This document shows positions 9,598-23,810 of a stretch of 64,000 nt of DNA, piece after piece. The notes below the pieces were generated by a model that was not told the DNA's origin, did not search any database, and saw only the letters and a list, made by a program, of their open reading frames with translations. This DNA comes from Nematostella vectensis (lineage: Eukaryota > Cnidaria > Anthozoa > Actiniaria > Edwardsiidae). How positions within the stretch are numbered: position 1 is the first letter of the stretch; each line of letters opens with the position of its first letter. The stretch lies in contig NC_064047.1 of assembly GCF_932526225.1 (NCBI RefSeq), positions 1 through 64,000 on the forward strand, given 5' to 3'. The position numbers and the translations under genes were made by a program.

Positions 9598-9650
9598 AAA
9601 GGAAAGTAAAAAAAAAATCAAAATTGTTGGTGGGGGTCTCTGTTGTGTTT
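9598..9650 (+). repeat. Extra segment that defines long-form units
   Basis: A 51-53 bp stretch (aaaggaaag ... gttgtgttt) present in units 5-9, 12-18 and 21, and absent from units 1-4, 10-11, 19-20 and 22-32. In short units ccccctttg joins directly to ttttattttt. The deleted segment is bounded by TTT on both sides, so loss from the long form through 3-bp microhomology is the simplest history. Confidence 0.85.
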
Positions 9651-9905
9651 GTTTTCTTTTAAGTTTTGTTCTATTATTATTATTATTATTTTCTTTTTTA
9701 GAGGGGGAGGGGAATTCAGCTAAAAATAGCCAAGGGTCAATTCAAGCAACTAGTACAAAAGATGTTTTTTTGCAGTCCTTTATTCAATATATTCAAGGTT
9801 ATCATGCAATTCTGTTGTTTGACTGCATATATACATATTTTTTCTTTCTTTCCATTACAAGTTCTATATGTGTAAGTGGTTACCATAGCTATGATTACTA
9901 TTATT

Positions 9906-11914
9906 TAGAATAATTTTTTACCTACTAAAAGAAAACAACTTGACTGCAAAACACTTACTGTAGGGCACTCGATATTAGGCATTACTTTCATGTGGATGTA
10001 AGGTTGAAATGTCAAAACCTTCATTAACCCGTGAACTACGCTTTAGCGTATTACACTTTGTTGTGATCTGATTCTATTGTTTTTTTTTTTTGTGTTTTAC
10101 TAACTATTACCGTTCAACTATCACACTTTCTTTCACGGGTTAATGAAAACCACTCTAATTACTTACAGTAATTCTTTTTTAATATTATTATTTACTTGTA
10201 TAATTTAGATGAGCAATACATATTTCTTCTTGGCCTTGTAGAGCTCATCTCGTTCCTCATAAATAACAAACAAAATGAAGTTTGTTCTTATTTGGTGCAA
10301 AGGAATCTACATTAGTTTTCTAATCAGATAATTGTTTTTTTTAACGCTCACCTGTTATTTCAACAGCCTTACTTGAGTTTGCTTGTCTCAGAAATAGACC
10401 TTGCTTAAAAAACAAAGACATGTTACAAACTTATTTAATAATAGGTAACAACTGCAATATTGTATGAAGAGAGTGCCCCTCTCTTCCCCCTGCTATTGTT
10501 GAAATTATGCTCAATAAACTTTTACCTCTTCCCTATCCACCAGTTAAGCATTCTATGTATGCTTCCCTGTACAAAATGCGCCCCTTCAAATAGAACATTA
10601 AAGTTCACATACTTGTTTACGTCCTCAAACTCTTTGCTTTGTGTTTTTTGTTAACTTCCTAGGAACAAATTGAATACATATAATCAATAAATCAAGCAAG
10701 CTTATTTTGCAAACTCACTTTTTTTTATTATTTTTGCGCAAAACCTATCAGGATTAAGGGGGTCCAGCACAAAGAAAAAAAAAACGAATTAAAAAAAAAA
10801 GCCCATTGGCCTGGGATCGAACCCGGTCTGAAGAACAAAACGGAAACCATACATACGGATTACCCAATCGGTATGGCAGCACAAGGCTTTTACGGAAGGC
10901 TGTAAAGAACCCGAAGGCCTCAAGCACCGATATTTCCGAGCGAATATGCTGTAAAACACTCTTGCAAGTTTATCCCAACCCGCGCATTAATGGGGAGGAC
11001 AATAACCAGGGTCCCAAGCCTGTAATACGGTTACGCCACGCACAGCTCGCCGAGATTGTGGATGACAAAAAATAGAGGTCTATTTGGGCGTCTTGGGTAC
11101 CTTGGGGACTCGCCATGCGCACGGGCGCATCTCTTTTATTGTGTACATGACATCAAATTAGCGAAGAAAAAAGACGCTGTTTTGGTATCATGTGAAAAGC
11201 ATAAAATAAATAGAAATAAAGACGTAAGGGGGGGCGAATATTGACATATTCATATTAGAATATTGACAAAATCCGCAATATTGTCTACGCTGACTAAGTA
11301 AAGCTGTATTTTACTTTAAAGGGGCAGCAGCATAGTACTGCGCATGTCTGGAGTCAGTGTTTATTGTAGGCTTTTAAGTGTCTACAAACAGTTGAACTTT
11401 TTAAAAGCTGTCAATACCTTATTAAATAATATGCAATATTATATTGAAAACTATGTTAATGGACAGTTTGTGGTCATTTTTTTGTTTTGTTTAAAGTCTC
11501 CCACATGTACCAAAAGCTCATAAGTCAGTATTAGAATTTCACTGAAGTTCATTGTGTCAGAGCTCTAGAGCTATTGCAAATCTCTTAACCATGACACTCC
11601 CCTTTTAAAGGAAAGTAAAAAAAAAATCAAAATTGTTGGTGAGGGTATCTGTTGTGTTTGTTTTCATTTTAGTTTTGTTCTATTATTATTATTATTATTT
11701 TCTTTTTTAGAGGGGGAGGGGAATTCAGCTAAAAATAGCCAAGGGTCAATTCAAGCAACTAGTACAAAAGATGTTTTTTTGCAGTCCTTTATTCAATATA
11801 TTCAAGGTTATCATGCAATTCTGTTGTTTGACTGCATATATATATAATTTTTCTTTCTTTTCATTACAAGTTCTATATGTGTAAGTGGTGACCATAGCTA
11901 TGATTACTATTATT
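9906..11914 (+). repeat. Unit 6 (long form)
   Basis: Has a gggggggcgaat variant near 11226, shared with units 24, 25, 28 and 29. The CCAAT-like site is mutated (acctatcagg near 10743). The MITE has a lengthened T tract near 10080. Confidence 0.95.
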
Positions 11915-13919
11915 TGGAATAATTTTTTACCTACTAAAAGAAAACAACTTGACTGCAAAACACTTACTGTAGGGCACTCGATATTAGGCATTACTTTCAT
12001 GTGGATGTAAGGTTGAAATGTCAAAACCTTCATTAACCCGTGAACTACGCTTTAGCGTATTACACTTTGTTGTGATCTAATTCTATTGCTCTCTTTTGTG
12101 TTTTACTAACTATAACTGTTTAACTATCACACCTTGTTTCACGAGTTAATGAAAACCACTCTAATTACTTACAGTAATTCTTTTTTAATATTATTATTAT
12201 TTACTTGTATAATTTAGATGAGCAATACATATTTCTTCTTGGCCTTGTAGAGCTCATCTCGTTCCTCAAAAATAACAAACGAAATGAAGTTTGTTCTTAT
12301 TTTGGTGCAAAGGAATCTACAGTAGTTTTCTAATCAGATAATTGTTTTTCTTTTAACACTCACCTGTTATTTCAACAGCTCTTACTTGAGTTTGCTTGTC
12401 TCAGAAATATACCTTGCTTAGTAAACAAAGACATGTTACAAACTTATTTAATAATAGGTAACAACTGCAATATTGTATGAAGAGAGTGCCCCTCTCTTCC
12501 CCCTGCTATTGTTGAAATTATGCTCAATAAACTTTTACCTCTTCCCTCTCCACCAGTTAAGCATTCTATGTATGCTTCCCTGTACAAAATGCACCCCTTC
12601 AAATAGAACATTAAAGTTCACATACTTGTTTACTTCCTCAAACTCTTTGCTTTGTGTTTTTTGTTAACTTCCTAGGAACAAATTGAATACATATAATCAA
12701 TAAATCCAGCAAGCTTATTTTGCAAACTCACTTTTTTATTATTTTTGCGCAAAACCAATCAGGATTAGGGGGGTGAAGCACAAAAAAAGAAAACGAATAA
12801 AAAAAAAAGCCCATTGGCCTGGGATCGAACCCGGTCTGAAGAACAAAACGGAAATCATACATACGGATTACCCAATCGGTATGGCAGCACAAGGCTTTTA
12901 CGGAAGGCTGTAAAGAACCCGAAGGCCCCAAGCACCGATATTTCAGAGCGAATATGCTGTACAACACTCTTGCAAGGTTATCCCAACCCGCGCATTAATG
13001 GGGAGGACAATAACCAGGAGCCCAGGCCTGTAATACGGTTACGCCACGCACAGCTCGCCGAGATTGTGGATGACAAAAAATAGAGGTCTATTTGGGCGTC
13101 TTGGGTCCCTTGGGGACTCGCCATGCGCACGGGCGCATCTCTTTTATTGTGTACATGACATCAAATTAGCGAAGAAAAAAGACGCTGTTTTGGTATCATG
13201 TGAAAAGCATAAAAAAAATAGAAATAAAGACGTAAGGGGGGAGAATATTGACATATTCATATTAGAATATTGACAAAATCCGCAATATTGTCTACGCTGA
13301 CTAAGTAAAGCTATATTTTACTTTAAAGGGGCAGCAGCATAGTACTGCGCATGTCTGGAGTCAGTGTTTATTGTAGGCTTTTAAGTGTCTACAAACAGTT
13401 GAACTTTTTAAAAGCTGTCAATACCTTATTAAATAATATGCAATATTATATTGAAAACTATGTTAATGGACAGTTTGTGGTCATTTTTTTTGTTTTGTTT
13501 AAAGTCTCCCACATGTACCAAAAGCTCATAAGTCAGTATTAGAATTTCACTGAAGTTCATTGTGTCAGGGCTCTAGAGCTATTGCAAATCTCTTAACCAT
13601 GACACTCCCCTTTTAAAGGAAAGTAAAAAAAAAATCAAAATTGTTGGTGAGGGTATCTGTTGTGTTTGTTTTCTTTTAAGTTTTGTTCTATTATTATTAT
13701 TATTTTCTTTTTTAGAGGTTGAGGGGAATTCAGCTAAAAATAGCAAAGGGTCAATTCAAGCAACTAGTACAAAAGATGTTTTTTTGCAGTCCTTTATTCA
13801 ATATATTCAAGGTTATCATGCAATTCTGTTGTTTGACTGCATATATATATATTTTTTCTTTCTTTTCATTACAAGTTCTATATGTGTAAGTGGTGACCAT
13901 AGCTATGATTACTATTATT
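11915..13919 (+). repeat. Unit 7 (long form)
   Basis: Starts with tggaata. The MITE right half is a distinct haplotype (actataactg and caccttg, ending cacgagttaatg at about 12142), shared with units 8 and 23. Confidence 0.95.
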
Positions 13920-15905
13920 TGGAATAATTTTTTACCTACTAAAAGAAAACAACTTGACTGCAAAACACTTACAGTAGGGCACTCGATATTAGGCATTACT
14001 TTCATGTGGATGTAAGGTTGAAATGTCAAAACCTTCATTAACCCGTGAACTACGCTTTAGCGTATTACACTTTGTTGTGATCTAATTCTATTGCTCTCTT
14101 TTGTGTTTTACTAACTATAACTGTTTAACTATCACACCTTGTTTCACGAGTTAATGAAAACCACTCTAATTACTTACAGTAATTCTTTTTTAATATTATT
14201 ATTATTTACTTGTATAATTTAGATGAGCAATACATATTTCATTATGGCTTTGTAGAGCTCATCTCGTTTCTCATAAATAACAAACTAAATGAAGTTTGTT
14301 CTTATTTTGGTGCAAAGGAATCTACAGTAGTTTTCTAATCAGATAATTGTTTTTCTTTTAACACTCACCTGTTATTTCAACAGCCTTACTTGAGTTTGCT
14401 TGTCTCAGAAAAAGACCTTGCTTAATAAACAAAGACATGTTACAAACTTATTTAATAATAGGTTACAACTGCAATATTGTATAAAGAGAGTGCCCCTTCC
14501 TTCCCCCTGCTATTGTTGACATTATGCTCAATAAACTGTTACCTCTCCCCTCTCCACCAGTTAAGCATTCTATGTATGTTTCCATGTACAAAATGCGCCC
14601 CTTCAAATAGAACATTAAAGTTCACATACTTGTTTACTTCCTCAAACTCTTTGCTTTGTGTTTTTTGTTAACTACCTAGGAACAAATTGAATACATATAA
14701 TCAATAAATCCAGCTAGCTTATTTTGCAAACTCACTTTTTTATTATTTTTGCGCAAAACCAATCAGGATTAGGGGGGTGAAGCACAAAAAAAAAGCCCAT
14801 TGGCCTGGGATCGAACCCGGTCTGAAGAACAAAACGGAAACCATACATACGGATTACCCAATCGGTATGGCAGCACAAGGCTTTTACGGAAGGCTGTAAA
14901 GAACCCGAAGGTCCCAAGCACCGATATTTCCGAGCGAATATGCTGTACAACGCTCTTGCAAGGTTATCCCAACCCGCGCATTAATGGGGAGGACAATAAC
15001 CAGGATCCCAGGCCTGTAATACGGTTACGCCACGCACAGCTCGCCGAGATTGTGGATAACAAAAAATAGAGGTCTATTTGGGCGTCTTGGGTCCCTTGGG
15101 GATTCGCCATGCGCACGGGCGCATCTCCTTTATTGTGTACATGACATCAAATTAGCGAAGAAAAAAGACGCTGTTTTGGTATCATGTGAAAAGCATAAAA
15201 TAAATAGAAATAAAGACGTAAGGGGGGAGAATATTGACATATTCATATTCGAATATTGACAAAATCCGCAATATTGTCTACGCTGACTAAGTAAAGCTGT
15301 ATTTTACTTTAAAGGGGCAGCAGCATAGTACTGCGCATGTCTGGAGTCAGTGTTTATTGTAGGCTTTTAAGTGTCAACAAACAGTTGAACTTTTTAAAAG
15401 CTGTCAATACCTTATTAAATAATATGCAATATTATATTGAAAACTATGTTAATGGACAGTTTGTGGTCATTTTTTTTTGTTTTGTTTAAAGTCTCCCACA
15501 TGTACCAAAAGCTCATAAGTCAGTATTAGAATTTCACTGAATTTCATTGTGTCAGGGCTCTAAAGCTATTGCAAATCTCTTAAACATGACACTCCCCATT
15601 TAAAGGAAAGTAAAAAAAAATCAAAATTGTTGGTGGGGGTCTCTGCTGTGTTTGTTTTCTTTTTAGTTTTGTTCTATTATTATTATTATTTTCTTTTTTA
15701 GAGGGGGAGGGGAATTCAGCTAAAAATAGCCAAGGGTCAATTCAAGCAACTAGTACAAAAGATGTTTTTTTTTGCAGTCCTTTATTCAATATATTCAAGG
15801 TTATCATGCAATTCTGTTTTTTGACTGCATATATATATTTTTTCTTTCTTTTCATTACAAGTGCTATATGTGTAAGTGGTGACCATAGCTATGATTACTA
15901 TTATT
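13920..15905 (+). repeat. Unit 8 (long form)
   Basis: Starts with tggaata like unit 7 and shares its altered MITE right half (about 14110-14155). The A-rich flank beside the tRNA-like element is shortened by roughly 18 bp near 14785, which accounts for its 1986-bp length. Confidence 0.95.
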
Positions 15906-17908
15906 TAGAATAATTTTTTGCCTACTAACAGAAAACAACTTGACTGCAAAACACTTACTGTAGGGCACTCGATATTACGCATTACTTTCATGTGGATGTA
16001 AGGTTGAAATGTCAAAACCTTCATTAACCCGTGAACTACGCTTTAGCGTATTACACTTTGTTGTGATCTGATTCTATTGTTCTTTTTTGTGTTTTACTAA
16101 TTATTACCGTTTAACTATCACACTTTGTTTCACGGGTTAATGAAAACCACTCTAATTACTTACAGTAGGTCTTTTTTAATATTATCATTTACTTGTATAA
16201 TTTAGATGAGCAATACACATTTCTATATTGCTTTGTAGAGCTCATCTCGTTTCTCATAAATAACAAACTAAATGAAGTTTGTTCTTATTTTGGTGCAAAG
16301 GAATCTACAGTAGTTTTCTAATCAGATAAATGTTTTTTTTTAAACTCACCTGTTATTTCAACAGCCTTACTTGAGTTTGCTTGTCTCAGAAAAAGACCTT
16401 GCTTAATAAACCAATACATGTTACAAACTTATTTAATAATAGGATACAACTGCAATATTGTATAAAGAGAGTGCCCCTCCCTTCCCCCTGCTATTGTTGA
16501 CATTATGCTCAATAAACTGTTACCTCTCCCCTCTCCACCAGTTAAGCATTCTATGTATGTTTCCCTGTACAAAATGCGCCCCTTCAAATAGAACATTAAA
16601 GTTCACATACTTGTTTACTTCCTCAAACTCTTTGCTTTGTGTTTTTAGTTAACTTCTTAGGAACAAATTGAATACATATAATCAATAAATCTAGCAAGCT
16701 TATTTTGCAAACTCTCTTTTTTTTATTATTTTTGCGCAAAACCTATCAGGACTAAGGGGGTCCAGCACAAAGAAAAAAAAAACGAATTAAAAAAAAAGCC
16801 CATTGGCCTGGGATCGAACCCGGTCTGAAGAACAAAACGGAAACCATACATACGGATTACCCAATCGGTATGGCAGCACAAGGCTTTTACGGAAGGCTGT
16901 AAAGAACCCGAAGGCCCCAAGCACCGATATTTCCGAGCGAATATGCTGTACAACACTCTTGCAAGGTTATCCGAACCCGCGCATTAATGGGGAGGACAAT
17001 AACCAGGATCCCAGGCCTGTAATACGGTTACGCCACGCACAGCTCGCCGAGATTGTGGATGGCAAAAAATAGAGGTCTATGTGGGCGTCTTGGGTCCCTT
17101 GGGGACTCGCCATGCGCACGGGCGCATGTCTTTTATTGTGTACATGACATCAAATTAGCGAAGAAAAAAGACGCTGTTTTGGTATCATGTAAAATCATAA
17201 AATAAATAGAAATAAAGACGTAAGGGGGGAGAATATTGACATCTTCATATTAGAATATTGACAAAATCCGCAATTTTGTCTACGCTGACTAAGTAAAGCT
17301 GTATTTTACTTTAAAGGGGCAGCAGCATAGTACTGCGCATGTCTGGAGTCATTGATTATTGTAGGCTTTTAAGTGTCAACAAACAGTTGAACTTTTTAAA
17401 AGCTGTCAATACCTTATTAAATAATATGCAATATTATATTGAAAACTATGTTAATTGACAGTTTGTGGTCATTTTTTTGTTTTGTTTAAAGTCCCCCACA
17501 TGTACCAAAAGCTCATAAGTCAGTATTAGAATTTCACTGAAGTTCATTGTGTCAGGGCTCTAGAGCTATTGCAAATCTCTTAACCATGACACTCCCCCTT
17601 TAAAAGAAAGTAAAAAAAATCAAAATTGTTGGTGGGGGTCTCTGTTGTGTTTGTTTTATTTTTAGTTTTGTTCTATTATTATTATTGTTTTCTTTTTTAG
17701 AGGGGGAGGGGAATTCAGCTAAAAATAGCCAAGGGTCAATTCAAGCAACTAGTACAAAAGATGTTTTTTTGCAGTCCTTTAGTTATTCAATATATTCAAG
17801 GTTATCATGCAATTCTGTTGTTTGACTGCATATATATATTTTTTTTCTTTCTTTTCATTACAAGTTCTATATGTGTAAGTGGTGACCATAGCTATGATTA
17901 CTATTATT
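15906..17908 (+). repeat. Unit 9 (long form)
   Basis: Shares a private haplotype with units 15 and 18: gtggatggcaaa near 17057, catgtaaaatcat near 17187 and gtcattgattatt near 17349. A 4-bp agtt insertion after gcagtccttt near 17780 is shared with the end of unit 11. Confidence 0.95.
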
Positions 17909-19857
17909 TAGAATAATTTTTTACCTACTAACAGAAAACAACTTGACTGCAAAACACTTACTGTATGGCACTCAAAATTAGGCATTACCTTCATGTGGAT
18001 GTAAGGTTGAAATGTCAAAACCTTCATTAACCCGTGAACTACGCTTTAGCGTATTACACTTTGTTGTGATCTGATTCTATTGTTCTTTTTTGTGTTTTAC
18101 TAACTATTACCGTTTAACTATCACACTTTGTTTCACGGGTTAATGAAAACCACTCTAATTACTTACAGTAATTCTTTTTTAATATTATTATTTACTTGTA
18201 TAATTTAGATGAGCAATACATATTTCTTCTTGGCCTTGTAGAGCTCATCTCGTTCCTCATAAATAACAAACAAAATGAAGTTTGTTCTTATTTGGTGCAA
18301 AGGAATCTACATTAGTTTTCTAATCAGATAATTGTTTTTTTTTTAACACTCACCTGTTATTTCAACAGCTCTTACTTGAGTTTGCTTGTCTCAGAAATAG
18401 ACCTTGCTTAATAAACAAATATATCTTACAAACTTATTTAATAATAGGTAACAACTGCAATATTGTATGAAGAGAGTGCCCCTCCCTTCCCCTTGCTATT
18501 GTTGACATTATGCTCAATAAACTTTTACCTCTCCCCTCTCCACCAGTTAAGCATTCTATGTATGCTTCCCTGTTCAAAATGCGCCCCTTCAAATAGAACA
18601 TTAAAGTTCACATACTTGTTTACTTCCTCAAACTCTTTGCTTTGTGTTTTTTGTTAACTTCCTAGGAACAAATTGAATACATATAATCAATAAATCCAGC
18701 AAGCTTATTTTGCAAACACACTTTTTTTTTATTATTTTTGCGCAAAACCAATCAGGATTAGGGGGGTCAAGCACAAAGAAAGAAAACGAATAAAAAAAAG
18801 CCCATTGGCCTAGGATCGAACCCGGTCTGAAGAACAAAACGGAAACCATACATACGGATTACCCAATCGGTATGGCAGCACAAGGCTTTTACGGAAGGCT
18901 GTAAAGAACCCGAAGGCCCCAAGCACCGATATTTCCGAGCGAATATGCTGTACAACACTCTTGCAAGGTTATCCGAACCCGCGCATTAATGGGGAGGACA
19001 ATAACCAGGATCCCAGGCCTGTAATACGGTTACGCCACGCACAGCTCGCCGAGATTGTGGATGACAAAAAATAGAGGTCTATTTTGGCGTCTTGGGTCCC
19101 TTGGGGACTCGCCATGCGCACGGGCGCATCTCTTTTATTGTGTACATGACATCAAATTAGCGAAGAAAAAAGACGCTGTTTTGGTATCATGTGAAAAGCA
19201 TAAAATAAATAGAAATAAAGACGTAAAGGGGGAGAATATTGACATATTCATATTAGAATATTGACAAAATCCGCAATATTGTCTACGCTGACTAAGTAAA
19301 GCTGAATTTTACTTTAAAGGGGCAGCAGCATAGTACTGCGCATGTCTGGAGTCAGTGTTTATTGTAGGCTTTTAAGTGTCTACAAACAGTTGAACTTTTT
19401 AAAAGCTGTCAATACCTTATTAAATAATATGCAATATTATATTGAAAACTATGTTAATTGACAGTTTGTGGTCATTTTTTTTTGTTTTGTTTAAAGTTTC
19501 CCACATGTACCAAAAGCTCATAAGTCAGTATTAGAATTTCACTGAAGTTCATTGTGTCAGGGCTCTAAAGCTATTGCAAATCTCTTAAACATGACACTCC
19601 CCCTTTGTTTTATTTTTAGTTTTGTTCTATTATTATTATTATTTTCTTTTTTAGAGGGGGAGGGGAATTCAGCTAAAAATAGCCAAGGGTCAATTCAAGC
19701 AGCTAGTACAAAAGATGTTTTTTTGCAGTCCTTTATTCAATATATTCAAGGTTATCATGCAATTCTGTTGTTTGACTGCATATATATATTTTTTTCTTTC
19801 TTTTCATTACAAGTTCTATATGTGTAAGTGGTGACCATAGCTATGATTACTATTATT
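17909..19857 (+). repeat. Unit 10 (short form)
   Basis: Nearly matches unit 12 over its first 1.4 kb: tggcactcaaaattagg near 17968 and cctaggatcgaac near 18810 are shared. It diverges after about 19.35 kb and is short form where unit 12 is long. Confidence 0.95.
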
Positions 19858-21810
19858 TAGAATAATTTTTTACCTACTAACAGAAAACAACTTGACTGCA
19901 AAACACTTACTGTAGGGCACTCGATATTAGGCATTACTTTCATGTGGATGTAAGGTTGAAATGTCAAAACCTTCATTAACCCGTGAACTACGCTTTAGCG
20001 TATTACACTTTGTGGTGATCTGATTCTATTGTTCTTTTTTGTGTTTTTTTCTAACTATTACCGTTCAACTATCACACTTTGTTTTACGGGTTAATGAAAA
20101 CCACTCTAATTACTTACAGTAGGTCTTTTTTAATATTATTATTTACTTGTATAATTTAGATGAGCAATACATATTTCTTCTTGGCCTTGTAGAGCTCATC
20201 TCGTTTCTCATAAATAACAAACTAAATGAAGTTTGTTCTTATTTTGGTGCAAAGGAATCTACAGTAGTTTTCTAATCAAATAAATGTTTTTTTTTAAACT
20301 CACCTGTTATTTCAACAGCCTTACTTGAGTTTGCTTGTCTCAGAAAAAGACCTTGCTTAATAAACAAAGACATGTTACAAACTTATTTAATAATATGTTA
20401 CAACTGCAATATTGTATAAAGAGAGTGCCCCTCCCTTCCCCCTGCTATTGTTGACATTCTGCTCAATAAACTGTTACCTCTCCCCTCTCCACCAGTTAAG
20501 CATTCTATGTATGTTTCCCTGTACAAAATGCGCCCCTTCAAATAGAACATTAAAGTTCACATACTTGTTTACTTCCTCAAACTCTTTGCTTTGTGTTTTT
20601 TGTTAACTTCCTAGGAACAAATTGAATACATATAATCAATAAATCCAGCTAGCTTATTTTGCAAACTCACTTTTTTTTATTATTTTTGCGCAAAACCAGT
20701 CAGGATTAGGGGGGTGAAGCACAAAAAAAGAAAACGAATAAAAAAAAAGCCCATTGGCCTGGGATCGAACCCGGTCTGAAGAACAAAACGGAAACCATAC
20801 ATACGGATTACCCAATCGGTATGGCAGCACAAGGCTTTTAAGGAAGGCTGTAAAGAACCCGAAGGTCCCAAGCACCGATATTTCCGAGCGAATATGCTGT
20901 ACAACACTCTTGCAAGGTTATCCCAACCCGCGCATTAATGGGGAGGACAATAACCAGGATCCCAGGCCTGTAATACGGTTACGCCACGCACAGCTCGCCG
21001 AGATTGTGGATGACAAAAAATAGAGGTCTATTTGGGCGTCTTGGGTCCCTTGGGGATTCGCCATGCGCACGGGCGCATCTCTTTTATTGTGTACATGACA
21101 TCAAATTAGCGAAGAAAAAAGACGCTGTTTTGGTATCATGTGAAAAGCATGAAATAAATAGAAACAAAGACGTAAGGGGGGAGAATATTGACATATTCAT
21201 ATTAGAATATTGACAAAATCCGCAATATTGTCTACGCTGACTAAGTAAAGATGTATTTTACTTTAAAGGGGCAGCAGCATAGTACTGCGCATGTCTGGAG
21301 TAAGTGTTTATTGTAGGCTTTTAAGTGTCTACAAACAGTTGAACTTTTTAAAAGCTGTGAATACCTTATTAAATAATATGCAATATTATATTGAAAACTA
21401 TGTTAATTGACTGTTTCTGGTAATTTTTTTTTGTTTTGTTTAAAGTCTTCCACATGTACCAAAAGCTCATAAGTCAGTATTAGAATTTCACTGAAGTTCA
21501 TTGTGTCAGGGCTCTAGAGCTATTGCAAATCTCTTAAACATGACACTCCCCTTTGTTTTATTTTTAGTTTTGTTCTATTATTATTATTATTTTCTTTTTT
21601 AGAGGGGGAGGGGAATTCAGCTAAAAATAGCCAAGGGTCAATTCAAGCAACTAGTACAAAAGATGTTTTTTTGCAGTCCTTTAGTTATTCAATATATTCA
21701 AGGTTATCATGCAATTCTGTTGTTTGACTGCATATATATATTTTTTTTCTTTCTTTTCATTACAAGTTCTATATGTGTAAGTGGTGACCATAGCTATGAT
21801 TACTATTATT
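19858..21810 (+). repeat. Unit 11 (short form)
   Basis: The MITE right arm is changed (ttttacgggttaatg near 20083). The variant tttctggtaatttt near 21414 is shared only with unit 19. It ends with the 4-bp agtt insertion also seen at the end of unit 9. Confidence 0.95.
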
Positions 21811-23810
21811 TAGAATAATTTTTTACCTACTAACAGAAAACAACTTGACTGCAAAACACTTACTGTATGGCACTCAAAATTAGGCATTACCTTCATGTGG
21901 ATGTAAGGTTGAAATGTCAAAACATTCATTAACCCGTGAACTACGCTTTAGCGTATTACACTTTGTTGTGATCTGATTCTATTGTTCTTTTTTGTGTTTT
22001 ACTAACTATTACCGTTTAACTATCACACTTTGTTTCACGGGTTAATGAAAACCACTCTAATTACTTACAGTAATTCTTTTTTAATATTATTATTTACTTG
22101 TATAATTTAGATGAGCAATACATATTTCTTCTTGGCCTTGTAGAGCTCATCTCGTTCCTCATAAATAACAAACAAAATGAAGTTTGTTCTTATTTGGTGC
22201 AAAGGAATCTACATTAGTTTTCTAATCAGATAATTGTTTTTTTTTTAACACTCACCTGTTATTTCAACAGCTCTTACTTGAGTTTGCTTGTCTCAGAAAT
22301 AGACCTTGCTTAATAAACAAATATATCTTACAAACTTATTTAATAATAGGTAACAACTGCAATATTGTATGAAGAGAGTGCCCCTCCCTTCCCCTTGCAA
22401 TTGTTGACATTATGCTCAATAAACTTTTACCTCTCCCCTCTCCACCAGTTAAGCATTCTATGTATGCTTCCCTGTACAAAATGCGCCCCTTCAAATAGAA
22501 CATTAAAGTTCACATACTTGTTTACTTCCTCAAACTCTTTGCTTTGTGTTTTTTGTTAACTTCCTAGGAACAAATTGAATACATATAATCAATAAATCCA
22601 GCAAGCTTATTTTGCAAACTCACTTTTTTTTAATTATTTTTGCTCAAAACCAATCAGGATTAGGGGGGTCTAGCACAAAGAAAGAAAACGAATAAAAAAA
22701 GCCTATTGGCCTAGGATCGAACCCGGTCTGAAGAACAAAACGGAAACCATACATACGGATTACCCAATCGGTATGGCAGCACAAGGCTTTTACGGAAGGC
22801 TGTAAAGAACCCGAAGGCCCCAAGCACCGATATTTCCGAGCGAATATGCTGTACAACACTCTTGCAAGGTTATCCCAACCCGCGCATTAATGGGGAGGAC
22901 AATAACCAGGATCCCAGGCCTGTAATACGGTTACGCCACGCACAGCTCGCCGAGATTGTGGATGACAAAAAATAGAGGTCTATTTGGGCGTCTTGGGTCC
23001 CTTGGGGATTCGCCATGCGCACGGGCGCATCTCTTTTATTGTGTACATGACATCAAATTAGCGAAGAAAAAAGACGCTGTTTTGGTATCATGTGAAAAGC
23101 ATAAAATAAATAGAAATAAAGACGTAAAGGGGGAGAATATTGACATATTCATATTAGAATATTGACAAAATCCGCAATATTGTCTACGCTGACTAAGTAA
23201 AGCTGAATTTTACTTTAAAGGGGCAGCAGCATAGTACTGCGCATGTCTGGAGTCAGTGTTTATTGTAGGCTTTTAAGTGTCAACAAACAGTTGAACTTTT
23301 TAAAAGCTGTCAATACCTTATTAAATAATATGCAATATTATATTGAAAACTATGTAAATGAACAGTTTGTGGTCATTTTTATTTTGTTTTGTTTAAAGTC
23401 TCCCACATGTACCAAAAGCTCATAAGTCAGTATTAGAATTTCACTGAAGTTCATTGTGTCAGGGCTCTAGAGCTATTGCAAATCTCTTAAACATGACACT
23501 CCCCATTTAAAGGAAAGTAAAAAAAATCAAAATTGTTGGTGGGGGTCTCTGCTGTGTTTGTTTTCTTTTTAGTTTTGTTCTATTATTATTATTATTTTCT
23601 TTTTTAGAGGGGGAGGGGAATTCAGCTAAAAAAAGGCCAAGGGTCAATTCAAGCAACTAGTACAAAAGATGTTTTTTTGCAGTCCTTTATTCAATATATT
23701 CAAGGTTATCATGCAATTCTGTTGTTTGACTGCATATATATATTTTTTCTTTCTTTTCATTACAAGTGCTATATGTGTAAGTGGTGACCATAGCTATGAT
23801 TACTATTATT
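21811..23810 (+). repeat. Unit 12 (long form)
   Basis: The first about 1.4 kb matches unit 10 closely, including gctgaatttt near 23205. The rest is long form. The acceptor-side base beside the tRNA-like element is changed (gcctattgg at 22701). Confidence 0.95.

Larger units (their letters stand above)
7783..9905 (+). repeat. Unit 5 (long form, rearranged: 298-bp deletion and SINE insertion)
   Basis: The longest unit at 2123 bp. By comparison with unit 6 it lacks 298 bp at 8199/8200 (the counterpart of 10326-10623) and contains a 418-bp SINE at 8397-8814 that splits the tRNA-like element. It is the first long-form unit after four short ones. Its 298-bp deletion and SINE are found in no other unit. 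Confidence 0.95.
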
